Assembly (NCBI GenBank): GCA_030674185.1
Contig: CM060307.1
Span: 73,505,699-73,569,698, forward strand
Length of the DNA: 64,000 nucleotides
Reading direction: 5' to 3'
From: Monoplex corrugatus
Taxonomy: Eukaryota; Mollusca; Gastropoda; Littorinimorpha; Ranellidae
Made by a program: the position numbers and the translations under genes. Below are positions 32,276 to 44,049 of the stretch, piece after piece (positions within the stretch are counted from its first letter, which is position 1; each line of letters opens with the position of its first letter). A model generated the notes under the pieces. That model had not been told where the DNA came from. It saw only the letters and a program-made list of their open reading frames with translations, and ran no database searches.

Positions 32276-34770
32276 GTTAGTGTGATGTACGTCAAATTGT
32301 GCTCTTTGGAGTTCCCAACTGGGTACTGGCGAAAAGGAAGGTCTTGTAGATACAGGATCTACGTGTAGATCAATTCCTGAACCTTTCATGACGTCAGATG
32401 TGTATGTTGCAAGAGTGACCTGTGAAGATATTGATTTAGCTCTTTTTGGAAAGTCGATATCTGATCTCAGTTTAATTTCTGTTTCAGAGATGTTTTCTAC
32501 AGTGGTGTGTCTTAACAAAAATTTAGTAGAAGCGACTTTCCTTTGCTCATCAAGTGGCAACAGTTTGATTTCAGTATATGTGCGAAGACAGGAAGCATGC
32601 ATTGGAAGACCCAGTGCAAGTTTGAAACCTTTACAATCTATGCTCTGCAGTTTTTTCATTAAGTGTTTCGGTGCACTGAAGAAGATTTCTTGGGCATAGG
32701 TTAATTTAGATCTAACAAGCGATTTACAAAGATGAACAAGTGTTGATGAATCTTGACCCCATGCCTGTTTGCGAACTATTTTTAAGAAATTTAAACTTTT
32801 TTGAGCTTTGGTTAATAAGTATTCAATATGCTGATTCCAAGATAATTTTGCCGTAAGAAAAACTCCTAAGAATTTAATTGACTCATTAAACTGAAGAAGA
32901 GTATCTCCCAGTTTGAAAGTGGGAAGATTTACTGGGTTAGCTCCATTATTAAATAAAACTATTTTCGATTTTTCCAGGGATAGATGTAACCCATTTTCTA
33001 CCATGTATCGTGCTATTTTATCAAGTTCTAATTGGTAGCATTTGCGTGTATAATTAATACAGCGCAAAGGAGTTTTCCTTTTCATATTTACCTGCATCCA
33101 CATGCATAAATCGTCAGCATATTGAGCTAAAACTACATGCTTAGATACTTTACTGGGTAAGTCATGCATTAATATCATGAAAAGAAGGGGAGCTATAACG
33201 GATCCCTGAGGGATACCCATTTGAAGAATTCGTTTCGTGGAATATACATTTTCAATCCTCGTTTGAAATACTCTGTTTTCTAAGAAACACTTAACATAGT
33301 CAAAAATGTGACCTGTCAGCCCAATACTTTTAAATTTAAATAACAATCTGGAGTGCCACACTTGATCGTATGCTTTCGTTATATCAAAAAATGTAGCTAA
33401 AACACATTGACGTCTTGCAAATTGTTGGTTTATGTTAGTAGTTAGCTTTGTTAGGATTTCTACTGGTGACCTGCCTTTTCGAAATCCTGCCTGATTTACT
33501 GGTATTATTTTATTCTTTTCACAAAAGTGCATCAGTCTCTTTAAGATTATTTTCTCCATTAGTTTACATACGTGTGATGTTAATGCAATTGGCCTGTAGT
33601 TTTTCAGATCGGTATTACATTTACCTGATTTTAGTACAGGAACCACTATCGTTTCTTTCCAGTTGTTGGGCATTTTCCCACTATTCCAGCATTTTTGAAA
33701 TATGTCATGTAGCAAAATTATAAAATTTTCTGGTAAATTTTTCAGCATCTCATTGGAAATTGCATCTAGTCCAACTGACGTTTTTTTACTTGGAAGGGAC
33801 TGAATGGCATCTTTTAATTCTTGAAGTGTGAGTGATGCATTCATGTAGTGAGTATTATCAGAGGCAGGATCCTTATATACATCTTTCTTTTCTTCTCGTT
33901 CCCTATAGTCTCTACTAGAGACAGGAAGTCCTTCTACACGACAGGTCTCAGCAAACACGTCTGCAAAAGCTTCTGCTTTTTCCAGTGAGCTAGGAAAAGG
34001 GTTATTTTCTAGCTTTACTGGAATTGATGGCAACTTAATCCCGTTTTTCATTAATTTTAGTTTTTCCCAAATCTTTATCATGTCTTTGTGGTCATTTACT
34101 TCACATTTACAAAAAGACGTCCAGTGTTGTTCTTTGGCTTGCTCTATGATTCTGTTACACTTAATGTTGGCACTTTTCATCGCTGTATGATTTTCAGGTG
34201 ACCTGTTTGCTAAATAGATTTTGTATTTTTCTTTCTTTTCGTTCACTGCCTTTTGACAATCCTCATTCCACCAGACATTTCCATGATGTTTTCCTATTTT
34301 CGACACTGTAAGTTTTGGAATTGAAATGTTAGCAGCTCTTAACAGTGAGTTACAGAAAACTTCGTACATGTCGTTTATGTTCATTGCTTCAGATAGATCT
34401 GTTCTTGTCTTTTCAAGGATTGCCTTAAAACTGATCCAGTCTGCGTTTTTATAATTAAACTTGGGTAAACTATCTTGTGGCATGGCGTCTATTTTAGTAG
34501 TATGGTTTAGGGTAAGACGTATGGGGATGTGATCTGATCCCAACAAGTCATCCTCTGTTTGCCACGTGGCGTTTGGGGCTAGGGATGGTGAGATTAAAGT
34601 GAGGTCGATAGCTGTGGGTCTGTGGGTTGGTATATCGGGGATCCGGGTAACGTGTCCGTTGTTAAGTAAATATAAATTGGAATCTACAATATTTTCGATC
34701 AACCTGTTGCTTGTTATGTTTGTGCAATACTTTTCCCAAAATGGGGCATGTGCATTAAAATCACCTCCAA
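32255..34770 (-). mobile_element. I/Nimb-like LINE: endonuclease C-part and reverse transcriptase, 5'-truncated
   Basis: Open for about 840 codons. The endonuclease starts mid-domain at GGDFNAHAPFW (34765) with RPTAIDLTLIS and GSDHIPIRL. The RT carries NYRPIALTSHVCKLMEKIIL, NQAGFRKGRS, FFDITKAYDQVWH, MGIPQGSVIAPLLF, and the catalytic AQYADDLCMWM (about 33105-33130). The frame ends TNLKKETM at a TAA (32257-32255). Homology stops abruptly at 34770, where an exact 44-bp copy of 30580-30623 begins, so 34770 is the truncated 5' end. The upstream (CA)n-encoded His-Thr residues are not part of the element. Nimb-type elements were first described in snails. Confidence 0.88.
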
Positions 34771-34807
34771 TATAAATATTGTAATTATTATGTATGCATG
34801 TGCGTAC

Positions 34808-34811
<4 letters not shown>

Positions 34812-34877
<66 letters not shown>
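34812..34877. repeat. (TG)n microsatellite
   Basis: About 30 TG units ending in a G run, directly after the 44-bp repeat at 34770-34813. Confidence 0.95.
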
Positions 34878-34879
<2 letters not shown>

Positions 34880-35039
34880 GGGGGGGGCAATACCTACTGA
34901 CAGCTGGGCAGACCAGGGACTGCAAACACAAAGTTTTGGGACCACTACCAAAACCACGCACACCTGTCCAGGCAGAGTGGAAGGTGGGATCTTTACGTCC
35001 ATGTACACCAGGCTTTCTAGCACGCTGATATTATGAACG

Positions 35040-35830
35040 GAATAAATATTGGAATAGTTGACAAGTTTTCATTTCTGGTGCCACAAGTCGGCAATAAATT
35101 AGTCTGTAAGCAGTAATGGATATTCCCTCGCCCTTATCCCCCTCCCCCACCCCACCATGCTGCTGTCAGGAAATTGTCGGCTGCCCTGGTCTCCTCTCAC
35201 CCAGCGGTGATGTAAGACAGTGACTGATTGGCTAAGCGGTCCCGTGTCCAACCAACTAAACACAGTTTAAGATCTTGCGGCGGCCGCTTTCAGTGGCAAC
35301 CGGCTGATGTCTGTGTTCCAGTAAACGAACTTCCAACGTCTTTTCTCTTTACAGCAGATAGTGAAATCAATCGCGCTTATTGGTGAGTGAAATCAATCCG
35401 CTTATTGATACAAACTTGTTGTTTTTAAACGGAAAAAAATGAAAAAGGATAAGCAGAGCTCATTGGTCAGCTTACGAAGATATCTTCTCCAGGTTAGAGT
35501 CACAAACCGAGTCTAGCATGGAGTATTTTCAAATTTACAGCATCAAAATTATTTCTTTTATTTCTTTTTTTCTTTATTTATTTTCTTTGTTTGTGAAAGT
35601 ACATGTCAATTTCTTGCGAGAATGCAGCGCAATTTTCATGACGGGTTGATGAATGCAGGGAATGATCACCGAAAGAAGGAAATGGTATCTGGCCATGACC
35701 GAGACTTACACGCCTGATAGTATGGCTTTCTAATGGTAATGTCACAGTAAATCCCTGTATCAGCAGGCCCGGAAATGATAGAAATCAGTTTACGATGCTG
35801 GTCAATGTCCACAAGCACCGAGCGCAGTCA
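35040..35830 (+). repeat. Repeat block D, copy 2
   Basis: Aligns with 21880-22260 over about 440 bp, and more weakly to 35830 (AAATCAGTTTACGATGCTGG). Non-coding. Confidence 0.65.
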
Positions 35831-36037
35831 TTATTTGTAGCAAGGGAGAACAGGCTTTGTGGTCTCAATCTTTCCACTCGAATGCTCTATGCTAAAATCA
35901 TGTCAAATAAAAGCAACAATCTTTTCTGGAGGAATATCCCGATGTACGATCTTCAGCGAGTCTGCCGTAAAACATGTCAGTCTGATAGTATGCCATTACC
36001 AGCAATCACACGGTACACACCAAGAAACTTCCCCTTT

Positions 36038-36064
36038 TACACACACACACACACACACCCACAT

Positions 36065-36120
<56 letters not shown>

Positions 36121-36143
36121 CACACACACACACACAGCATAAA

Positions 36144-36176
<33 letters not shown>

Positions 36177-36200
36177 TATATATATATATACACACACACA
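36038..36200. repeat. (CA)n/(TA)n microsatellite
   Basis: (CA)n 36038-36136, then (AT)n/(CA)n alternation. Confidence 0.95.
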
Positions 36201-36273
36201 ATGAAGAAGAAGAAAAAGAACGATGGGTAATGAATGAGTAAAGAAACTGTGATCCATAATTATGTAACCTGCT

Positions 36274-36923
36274 TAACCCATTTCATCACGAGTAAAACTA
36301 GTAATCTTACGACTCCAGACCATGTCATTGTCAAGCAGTGAAGGTTGACAGGGGGGTTTAAGTCAGAAAAATGATCAGCAACATTTTGTTTCTGAATGCT
36401 TTACCCTTTGGTGTGCATGTTGTAAAGTGATCATTGAAGCATGTGTCAAGAGTAAACTAAATAAAACTGGTCAGTTTTCACTACGACAAACAAAACATTA
36501 CAAAACAGTCACGGTTAGCTGCAAAGCTACCTGAGACATAGACATGCCTGGCTACAGTGCCTAAGACTGAAGGAACATTCAGGCGCTCATCAGTGTTTTC
36601 ATCAAACCATGGCATGTCATATCCTCTCGTGTAGGTTTTGGAATGTGTGCATACGCCATTATACTTTTATTTTGAACGCCGTTTACTCCACGAAATGTGC
36701 TGGCACTAGAAGTCACTAAGCCAACATTTTTTTTAGTCAGGAAAGAAACACTTTCTTCACTCCAATTACTATCACTGTCGATATCACTTTTAACCGGTTT
36801 GGTATCGTCTGGTTCGGGTTCCAATCCATTATCTGATTCATCATGGTCACTTTCACTAGCATCATCCATGAACAGTCGCTGAAGAACGTCACGAACTGAC
36901 ATGTTTCGTTGTTTAATCATCAT
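36274..36923 (-). pseudogene. Possible piggyBac-type remnant
   Basis: A minus-strand frame at 36923-36579 encodes MSVRDVLQRLFMDDASESDHDES and similar acidic Ser-rich sequence (in fragments: VRDVLQRLFMDD, EPEPDDTKPV), the style of a piggyBac transposase N-terminus. On its 3' side the sequence TTAACCCATTTCATCACGAG at 36274 has the TTAA plus CCC layout of a piggyBac end. The catalytic core is absent and the 5' side runs into the L2 copy. An unrelated acidic exon is possible. Confidence 0.3.
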
Positions 36924-36954
36924 TTACACACACATACACGCACGCATGCATGCA

Positions 36955-37069
36955 CGCACGCACACAATACAATACAACACAATACAATACAATACAATAC
37001 TTTATTTGTATAGCGCAAAATCTTGATAAAATCAAATCTAAGTGCTAAAACAGACACACACGCACGCAC

Positions 37070-37102
<33 letters not shown>

Positions 37103-39095
37103 CACCACACACACACGCACACGCACACGGCTAAAATGGGGAGAAAGAATAAAAGCAATGGAAAATTATAGAGAGCATATTATATACAATTATATATTAC
37201 AATGTGATTCCCCTCCGAGTGGAGACAGGCTGCAGAGGGGATTGAGTGAGGTCAGGATTTTATGCAGAGGAGAAAAGGTGAGTTTTGAGAGCGGACTTGA
37301 AGGAGACAAAAGTAGGTTGCTGACGGACAGAGAGAGGAAGTTTGTTCCAGGAAAGTGGACCAGAAACAGAGAAGGCTCGTGGACCATAGGTATTGAGCTT
37401 AGTGCGTGGAAAGCGAAATGTCAGAGGATCGGAGGCAGAGCGGAAGGTACGTGAGGGAACATAGATCTCAAGTAGGCTTGACAGGTAATCGGGGGCTGCG
37501 TTATTGAGGCTTTAGTAGCACATGGTGTCTAGTTTGTACTGTATGCGCTTTGATACAGGGAGCCAGTGAAGTTGTGCCAGGAGAGGAGATATGTGGTCAG
37601 CTTTTTTCTTTTTTAGTACAAGGCGTGCAGCATTGTTTTGAATGCGCTGTAGGATGTGAATGATGGAGGCAGGAAGACCAGACAGGAGTGAATTGCAATA
37701 GTCAATGCGAGACATTATGAAGGAGAGAACGAGTTTTGCAGTTGTTTCGACAGAGAGATACTTCCTGATCAGGCTTATACGATGGAGATGATAGTAGCAA
37801 GATCTGGCAGTTTGAGAAACAAAGTTGTTCATGGAGAGGGTAGAGTCAATGCAGACACCAAGGTTTTTAGCTGAATCAGAAATTGGGACTGATGTGTTAC
37901 ATAATGGGAGAGAAAGAGGAGGCAGCTGAGAAAGTTTCTGACGGGTGCCAATGAGGATAGCTTCTGTCTTGTCGTCATTAAGCTGAAGTTTGTTGAACGT
38001 CATCCAGTTCTTAATGTCCGAGTAACACTCAGTGGTGCGAGTCAAGAGGCGCTGTATATTGTCTGGTGTGTCACTGTCTAGAAGTTGGGTGTCATCAGCA
38101 TAGAAGTGGTGTTTTATAGAGTGGGAGTTGATGATGGTAGACAGGGGGGAGGTGTAAAGAGTGAAAAGAACAGGGCCAAGGACAGATCCTTGTGGAACAC
38201 CACAGGTCAGGTATGCAGGTTGAGAGTAAGTGCCATTAATGAAAACAGTTTGTTTTCTGTTTGATAGATATGAAGTTAACCAGGAGAGAGCAATGTCAAA
38301 GATGCCAAAAGTATGATGAAGTCTAGAAAGGAGAATACCATGATCAATGGTATCAAAGGCTGCAGACAGATCAAGGAGTGTGAGGAGAGAGACTTTGCCA
38401 GTATCAGTTGCAAGGAGGAGATTGTTGAAATGTGTAGCAGGGCAGTTTCAGTGCTATGGCACTGGCGGTAGGCTGACTGGAAAGGATTGAGGAGATTGTT
38501 GGCAGACAGGTGAGAGTTCAACTGGTTGAGGACAACTTTTTCAATGAGTTTTGACAAGAAAGAGAGATTAGAGATAGGCCGGTAATTTTTCAGTTCATTT
38601 GGGTCTAAATTGTATTTCTTGAGGAGAGGGTGAACAATAGCAGATTTGAAAGAATCTGGGACAGTTCCAGTTTGAAGAAAAGTGTTGATGATGTCAGTGA
38701 TGAATGGGAGGAGAGTAGGGAGACAGTCAGAGTAGAGAGAACCTGGAAGAGGATCCAGTTCGCAGGTTTTGAACGACATGGATCTGATTGTGTTGAGAAT
38801 TTCTTCTTGTGAAACTGGGGTAAAAGTAGTAAGAGGTGTGCCAGAGAAGGAAGGGTCAGGTGGGCATGGTTGACAGGGTGTCCTGTCAAGCCTGTCACGA
38901 AGAGTTTGTATTTTGGTGGTGAAATACTTGGAGAATACAGATGGGAGTTCTTCATTTGTGTGTTTTGTTGGGAGAGGTAAATCTTTTCGTGTGCCAAGGA
39001 GATGATTCATGGTTGTAAAGAGTTCTCTTGAAGAAGAGGCATTCAGGATTTTGGTTTGGAAATAGCTTGTTTTTGCAGATGCAATGAGGGTGGAT
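36955..39095 (-). pseudogene. L2/CR1-type LINE, copy 2 (longer 5' end)
   Basis: Inverted copy of 28737-30600 with very few differences. It extends further 5' (ASAKTSYFQTKILNASSS, SKYFTTKIQTLRDRLD, EEILNTIRSMSFKTCELDP). Disabled by a 1-base deletion near 38432 (after ETALLHI) and by a Lys-to-stop change (TAA) at about 37512-37514. The 3' end at about 36990-37045 shows AGCACTTAGATTTGATTTTA...GCGCTATACAAATAAAG with a TATTG-repeat tail. An internal (CA)n lies at 37070-37130. Confidence 0.9.
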
Positions 39096-39099
39096 ACAC

Positions 39100-39143
39100 A
39101 CACACACACGCACGCACACACATACACACACATGCTCACGCAT

Positions 39144-39198
<55 letters not shown>

Positions 39199-39205
39199 CG
39201 CATGC
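39100..39205. repeat. (CA)n microsatellite at the L2 5' junction
   Basis: CA repeats with GCACGCA variants at the truncated 5' end of L2 copy 2. Confidence 0.9.
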
Positions 39206-40360
39206 ACGCACTCACGCACGCAAACAAACATTCCAAACCCTGACACTTGCCATTGTTGTAAATTGATGGCTTCCTCACTGGATCTCTTTGGCCGTGCCAG
39301 CGTGAACAAATACGATGAAACACGTGACTGGAGGCAATTAAAAGCTCATGGCAGCACTCCACAAACACAGAAAGTCATCAAATCTCTGCAAAATCTCTTA
39401 AATGTGTTTCTGGCCAACATTTCCGGACGCTTTTGGCTGCTCTCTAAGCCTGGTTTCGTCCGTTTTGAGACAGACACCGGAAACGCTATCCACGCTTAAC
39501 ATTAACCGAAAGGACCATTTCTCTCCTAACAAAGGCAAGGTTAGAGACACAGGCCTATTCAGACAAGACGACAACATTAAAATCTCTTTTGAAAAGGATC
39601 AAAATGATTGCAGTTTGGCTGAGCACAACATTTACCCTTTCTTCTTTTGGGCAACAGTTCCTGACTCTGTTACACATTTTTTTCACCAACCTGTGACAAT
39701 AAAAACCATGCACATTAAAATTCGTGCTGAAACAATGTTATAATCGTAATGGCCGCTCTTCAGCATTTATCACACTAAATAAATTTCAAGTTAATTTTTT
39801 TCCAGTATCTATTTTGACTCTTCACATTGACAATCACACAATACTTATAACATGTTTTTCATTACAAAAGTCATACAAAACGAAATCCATATGTACATTT
39901 TCATGCATATTTCTTAAACTCCAGAAAGCTACCAACTGGTGTGGACCGTTGACTAATGTGTCTGACAGATTTCAGATTAAGATTAAGATTTCGTCGAGAG
40001 ATTGACTGAAGATCAGACAGCGAGTCTACAAAACTGTTTGGGGACTGATAAACACTTTTTTTAGAAACAAACGTATGGATGCTTATATAGCTGAATAAGC
40101 ATTTATGTAACTGTAAACACAGAGATGCTTTGAATTTATCACATATTGTTTGGTCTACCAGCTGAAATGGTGTATCAAAATAAATAGATAAATAAATAAA
40201 AAAAATAAGTAAATAAACAGATAAATAAATAAACAAATAAATTATACATAAATAAATGCATAAACAAGATAAATACGTAGGTCAATAAAGTTGTATCAGG
40301 ATGAAGCATTTGGAGCTAGAGTGAGACACTAAAAATGTTGGGGTCTTATATAACGGCCAT
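39206..40360. other. Unrecognised stretch
   Basis: Several frames of 85-115 codons are open on the plus strand (39200-39745) but show no motif or homology that I know. AT-rich with (AAAT)-like repeats at 40180-40260. Cannot support a gene. Confidence 0.35.
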
Positions 40361-40565
40361 AGCGCCTGTCCACTTTGATAGCACAGTCGATGTATTCATT
40401 CTTTGTTGACTTTGAATACGTTTGATAAAAGGCAATTGGCCAAAAGTTTGCTTCTGTCTTATTTTGTTGTATTGAATACGTGTTGTGATTCTAATTTTCT
40501 GTGTTTCTTGTTCCAGTTTGCTCTGTTGCTTGAATGCTAGCAGTCACTTTGCTTTAGATTTCAAC

Positions 40566-40567
<2 letters not shown>

Positions 40568-40655
<88 letters not shown>

Positions 40656-40732
40656 TGTTTGTGTGTGGTTGTGTGGGGTTGTGTGTATGTGTGTGTGTGA
40701 TTGTGTGTGTGTGTGCGTGTGCGTGTGCGTGT

Positions 40733-40788
<56 letters not shown>

Positions 40789-40795
40789 TGTGTTT
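40568..40795. repeat. (TG)n microsatellite
   Basis: Long (TG)n in two blocks separated by variant repeats. Confidence 0.95.
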
Positions 40796-41004
40796 CCAAA
40801 CTTTTTTTACCGTGTTTACAAGCCGACTTCTGTTCTGAGCATGCAGGGAAGACACACATCTTGCATCCTTCCACTTTAAAACGATGAATGTATTCAATGC
40901 CACCACTACACCGGAACATTTTTATTTGTTTATTTAATTTTTATTTTGTTTTGTTTTGTATTAGTTTGGTTTTTTAGTTTCTGTTTTTGTTTTTGTCTTT
41001 GTTT

Positions 41005-41285
41005 TGTTGTTTTGATAGTCGTAAACTCAAGATCTGATCTGCCGATTTCAATTCCAGCTTAGAATATAAAGAAACAAGACCACCACCACCACCAACAACA
41101 ACAACGAAAACAAACAAACAAACAAACAAAAAAACCTGGCCTGTTTGCTCCCAGCTTAATGTTTCTATCATTCTGTTGATAACAGCTAAGAGTTTCACAG
41201 GATCCCCCTCCCTGGTTCAAGACCTTGCTACTGCACGGAATTTTGCGTAGGTTCAGAGAGTGTGCCATATTTCTTTTCACTGTTG
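41005..41285 (+). mobile_element. tRNA-like SINE, degraded
   Basis: B-box-like GATTTCAATTCCAGC at 41043-41057, and a tail matching the SINE at 19341-19570 (CTATCATTCTGTTGATAACA). Confidence 0.5.
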
Positions 41286-41431
41286 CTGGTAGATTTGGGC
41301 GGAGCGCTTATGGAATCGTCAAAATGCAATAAATCGCTCTTGAACAAACTTCTACCTCATCAGAACCCATTATACAGTCATGATTTCCTTTTACCGTGTT
41401 ATTTGTTTGTTACGTTGGCATATTTATAGGC

Positions 41432-41655
41432 CATTTTATGAGGAAGGGGGATTGGAGCACCTGGTCACAACGGGAAAGATGGAGGGAAAGAGAGCACCAG
41501 GTAGACCCAGGGAGAGAATGCTGGACGGACTTGCAGAGTGTCTGGGGATGAGGAGGGTGGGGGAGATGCTGGGGGCAACGAGAGATAGAGATGGTTGGAA
41601 GTCCATGGTCACCAACGCCATGCGGAAGGGCACCTGATGATGATGATGAAACGTT
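41432..41655 (+). pseudogene. 3' fragment of an RTE-like LINE
   Basis: Encodes GGLEHLVTTGKMEGKRAPGR, MLDGLAECLGMRRVGEML, and GWKSMVTNAMRKGT with a stop, then a (GAT)n tail. Same family as 54790-58170. Heavily 5'-truncated. Confidence 0.8.
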
Positions 41656-41750
41656 GGCATTATAGGGCCATTGTGTTCAAGTCTGTAGATTTAATATTCT
41701 TGTTTAACAGATTTAATATTCTTGTTTAACATTTACTATCATTAAGTTAT

Positions 41751-41961
41751 TTAGTCTTTTGACTCCTGCACCCTATCCACCAACTTCAAAAACTTAACCC
41801 TTTGATTCCCTTACCCAACCCACCAGCTTCCTGGAGGAAGCTGGTGGTTTCCAGGAAGCTGGTGGTTTGGGTGAGGGAATCAAAGTGTTAAGTTTTTGCT
41901 TTGCTAACATGGTTGGCAATGCAGGGTGCTGGTGGACAGGGTGCGGGAGTCAAAGGGTTAA
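41751..41961. mobile_element. TTAA-flanked palindromic MITE, copy 2
   Basis: Left end TTTTGACTCCTGCACCCTAT, inner AACTTAACCCTTTGATTCCC, right end GGGAGTCAAAGGGTTAA at 41945-41961. The centre carries a duplicated AGGAAGCTGGTGGTTT. Confidence 0.72.
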
Positions 41962-42109
41962 GTAAACTATATATCATATTGACACGCTTATGTTCTGTTT
42001 GGTTTGGTTTTGCTTTCTCCACCTTTCCACCGCCTGGAAGTATTTTTCATTCAATGATGTGTCTCCTCTTGCTTTTTAATTTCTGTTGTTCCCCGCCACT
42101 TTATAAATA

Positions 42110-42420
42110 AATCTAACGACCCTGGCACCACACAAATCTCGTTCTTGTCTCTGCAAATGATTGCAGCACGACTTTGAACACTTAGGCAACCTTGCCTATG
42201 TGCAAATGTGTAAACATACACACTCCTGCGTACGGCTAAGATTGTTTTTTGTTTTGTTTTGTTTTGTCGTTTGTTGTTTCTTTCACAGAAGCAGATTTTT
42301 TGTAGTTCCTTCTGCCATTTGATGTTGTTCTCTAAATGTCCATAAGAGATTTATTGTTATTTTTTTTATTAGTTGGAAAAAATAAAGAAAGGTAATTAGA
42401 GCATAGAACCATGAGATAAC
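42110..42420. other. No gene seen
   Basis: AT-rich non-coding sequence before the 24-bp minisatellite. Confidence 0.4.
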
Positions 42421-42469
42421 AACATTTATCCGACAATAATCCTTCACTTTCAAATAAGTGAAAACATGC

Positions 42470-43458
42470 TATTTATCCTTTTTCAGGATATGCTATTAAT
42501 CCTTTTTTGAGGACATAATGTTGATCCTTTTTAAAGATATGCTATTAATCCTTTTTTTCTGAGGACATAATGTTAATCCTTTTTAAAGATAAGCTATTAA
42601 TCATTTTCAGGATATGCTATTAATCCTTTTTCATGATATGCTATTAATCCGTTTTCAGGACTTACTACTGATCCTTTTTCAGGATATGCGATTAATCCTA
42701 TTTCGGGATATGTTATTAATCCTTTTTCAGGATATTCTATCAATCCTTTTTCGGGATAGGTGCTTAACCCTTTTTCAGGATATGATATTAATCATCTTTG
42801 AGGATATGTTCTCAATCCTTTTTTCAGGATATGGCATTTATCTTTTTTTAAGATATGCTATTAATCCTCTTTCAGGATATTCTATTAATCCTTTTTGGGG
42901 ATATCATATTAATCCTTTTAAGGATATACTATCAATCCTTATTCAGGACATGCTATTAATCCTCTTTTTTTAGAATATGCTATTAATCTTTTTTCAAGAT
43001 ATGCTATTAATTCTTTTCAGGATATGCAATTAATTTTTTTCAGGATATGCTATTAATCCTTTTCCAAGATATGCTATTAATCCTCTTTCAGGATATTCTA
43101 TTAATCCTTTTTGGGGATATCATATTAATCCTTTTAAGGATATACTATCAATCCTTATTCAGGACATGCTATTAATCCTTTTTTTTAGAATATGCTATTA
43201 ATCTTTTTTCAAGATATGCTATTAATTCTTTTCAGGATATGCAATTAATTTTTTTCAGGATATGCTATTAATCCTTTTCCAAGATATGCTATTAATCCTA
43301 TTTCAGGATATGCTATTAATCCTTTTCACGATTTGCTATCAATCCTTTTCTTTATGATATGCTATCAATCCTTTTTCAGGATATGCTATTTATTCTTTTT
43401 CAGGATATCCTATTAATCCTTTTTCAGGATATGCTATTAATCATTTTTTCACGATATC
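42470..43458. repeat. 24-bp minisatellite (about 40 units) with a higher-order duplication
   Basis: Units of about 24 bp of the form GGATATGCTATTAATCCTTT plus TTCA. About 225 bp starting near 42850 recurs almost exactly starting near 43080, including private variants (TTTTTGGGGATATCATATTA, AGAATATGC). 24 is a multiple of three, so an eight-residue hydrophobic repeat (MLLILFQD) stays open for 119 codons; there is no other evidence of translation. Confidence 0.92.
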
Positions 43459-43459
43459 G

Positions 43460-43890
43460 ACGGGCTCTCAGCAGCTGGCTGACAGTTGTGTCGTGTACAG
43501 CGTATGACCAGACTACAAGAGGAGATGAAATAATCATTCCGTCAGCAGCCAACGAGCTAGATGTCACACAGGTGTCCATTTTCCTTGATTTCATTTTGTC
43601 CTCCGAGCCATGAAATTGAAGTCTCTGACCTTTTCTCCAGTCGGAAAATATGCACGATACTTAGTTTTTAAGCCTGTTTTTATCTCTTTGCTTCTTCGGA
43701 GAGGGAGGTCGTATTTATGAGCACGTCAGAATAATGAGAGGATGGTGAAACCATATGAATAATTCCCACCCTCTGTTGATTAAACACTTAGTTAATTTAG
43801 AAGAGCTGTCAACAAGACCACACGCGACGTATGTGTAACGTTCAGGTCAGAGAAATGGTGGGACCAATAATAGTTCACCGTCACAAATTC
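43460..43890. other. Unrecognised stretch
   Basis: A plus-strand frame to 43613 (AYDQTTRGDEIIIPSAANEL) follows the minisatellite; I do not recognise it. Confidence 0.3.
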
Positions 43891-43892
43891 AT

Positions 43893-44045
43893 TAGTTTCA
43901 GTTTCTCAAGATGACGTCTACGCACTCGAAATAATTTCCGTATGCACGAACGTCACAGGTGCCATGTGATGGTGATCATGGCACAAAGGCCTTAAGCCTG
44001 CACATAAACCCATGAGCTGGCCAGGTCCTGATGTCCTACCTAGCC
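43893..44045 (+). repeat. Interspersed repeat family C, copy 3
   Basis: Matches 14235-14410: TTTCAGTTTCTCAAGATGAC, then AAACCCATGAGCTGGCCAGG. Confidence 0.7.
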
Positions 44046-44049
44046 TATG

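Noticed and set aside
34790..35023. N-terminal extension of the Nimb-like protein
   Set aside because: This part is (CA)n and the 44-bp target repeat; LINE homology starts at 34770.
39206..39745. Possible gene with 113- and 147-codon frames
   Set aside because: No recognisable domain, overlapping frames on one strand, and part of the longer frame is (CA)n-encoded.
42614..42973. 119-codon hydrophobic MLLILFQD-repeat frame
   Set aside because: Follows from the 24-bp minisatellite period; no start context or family.
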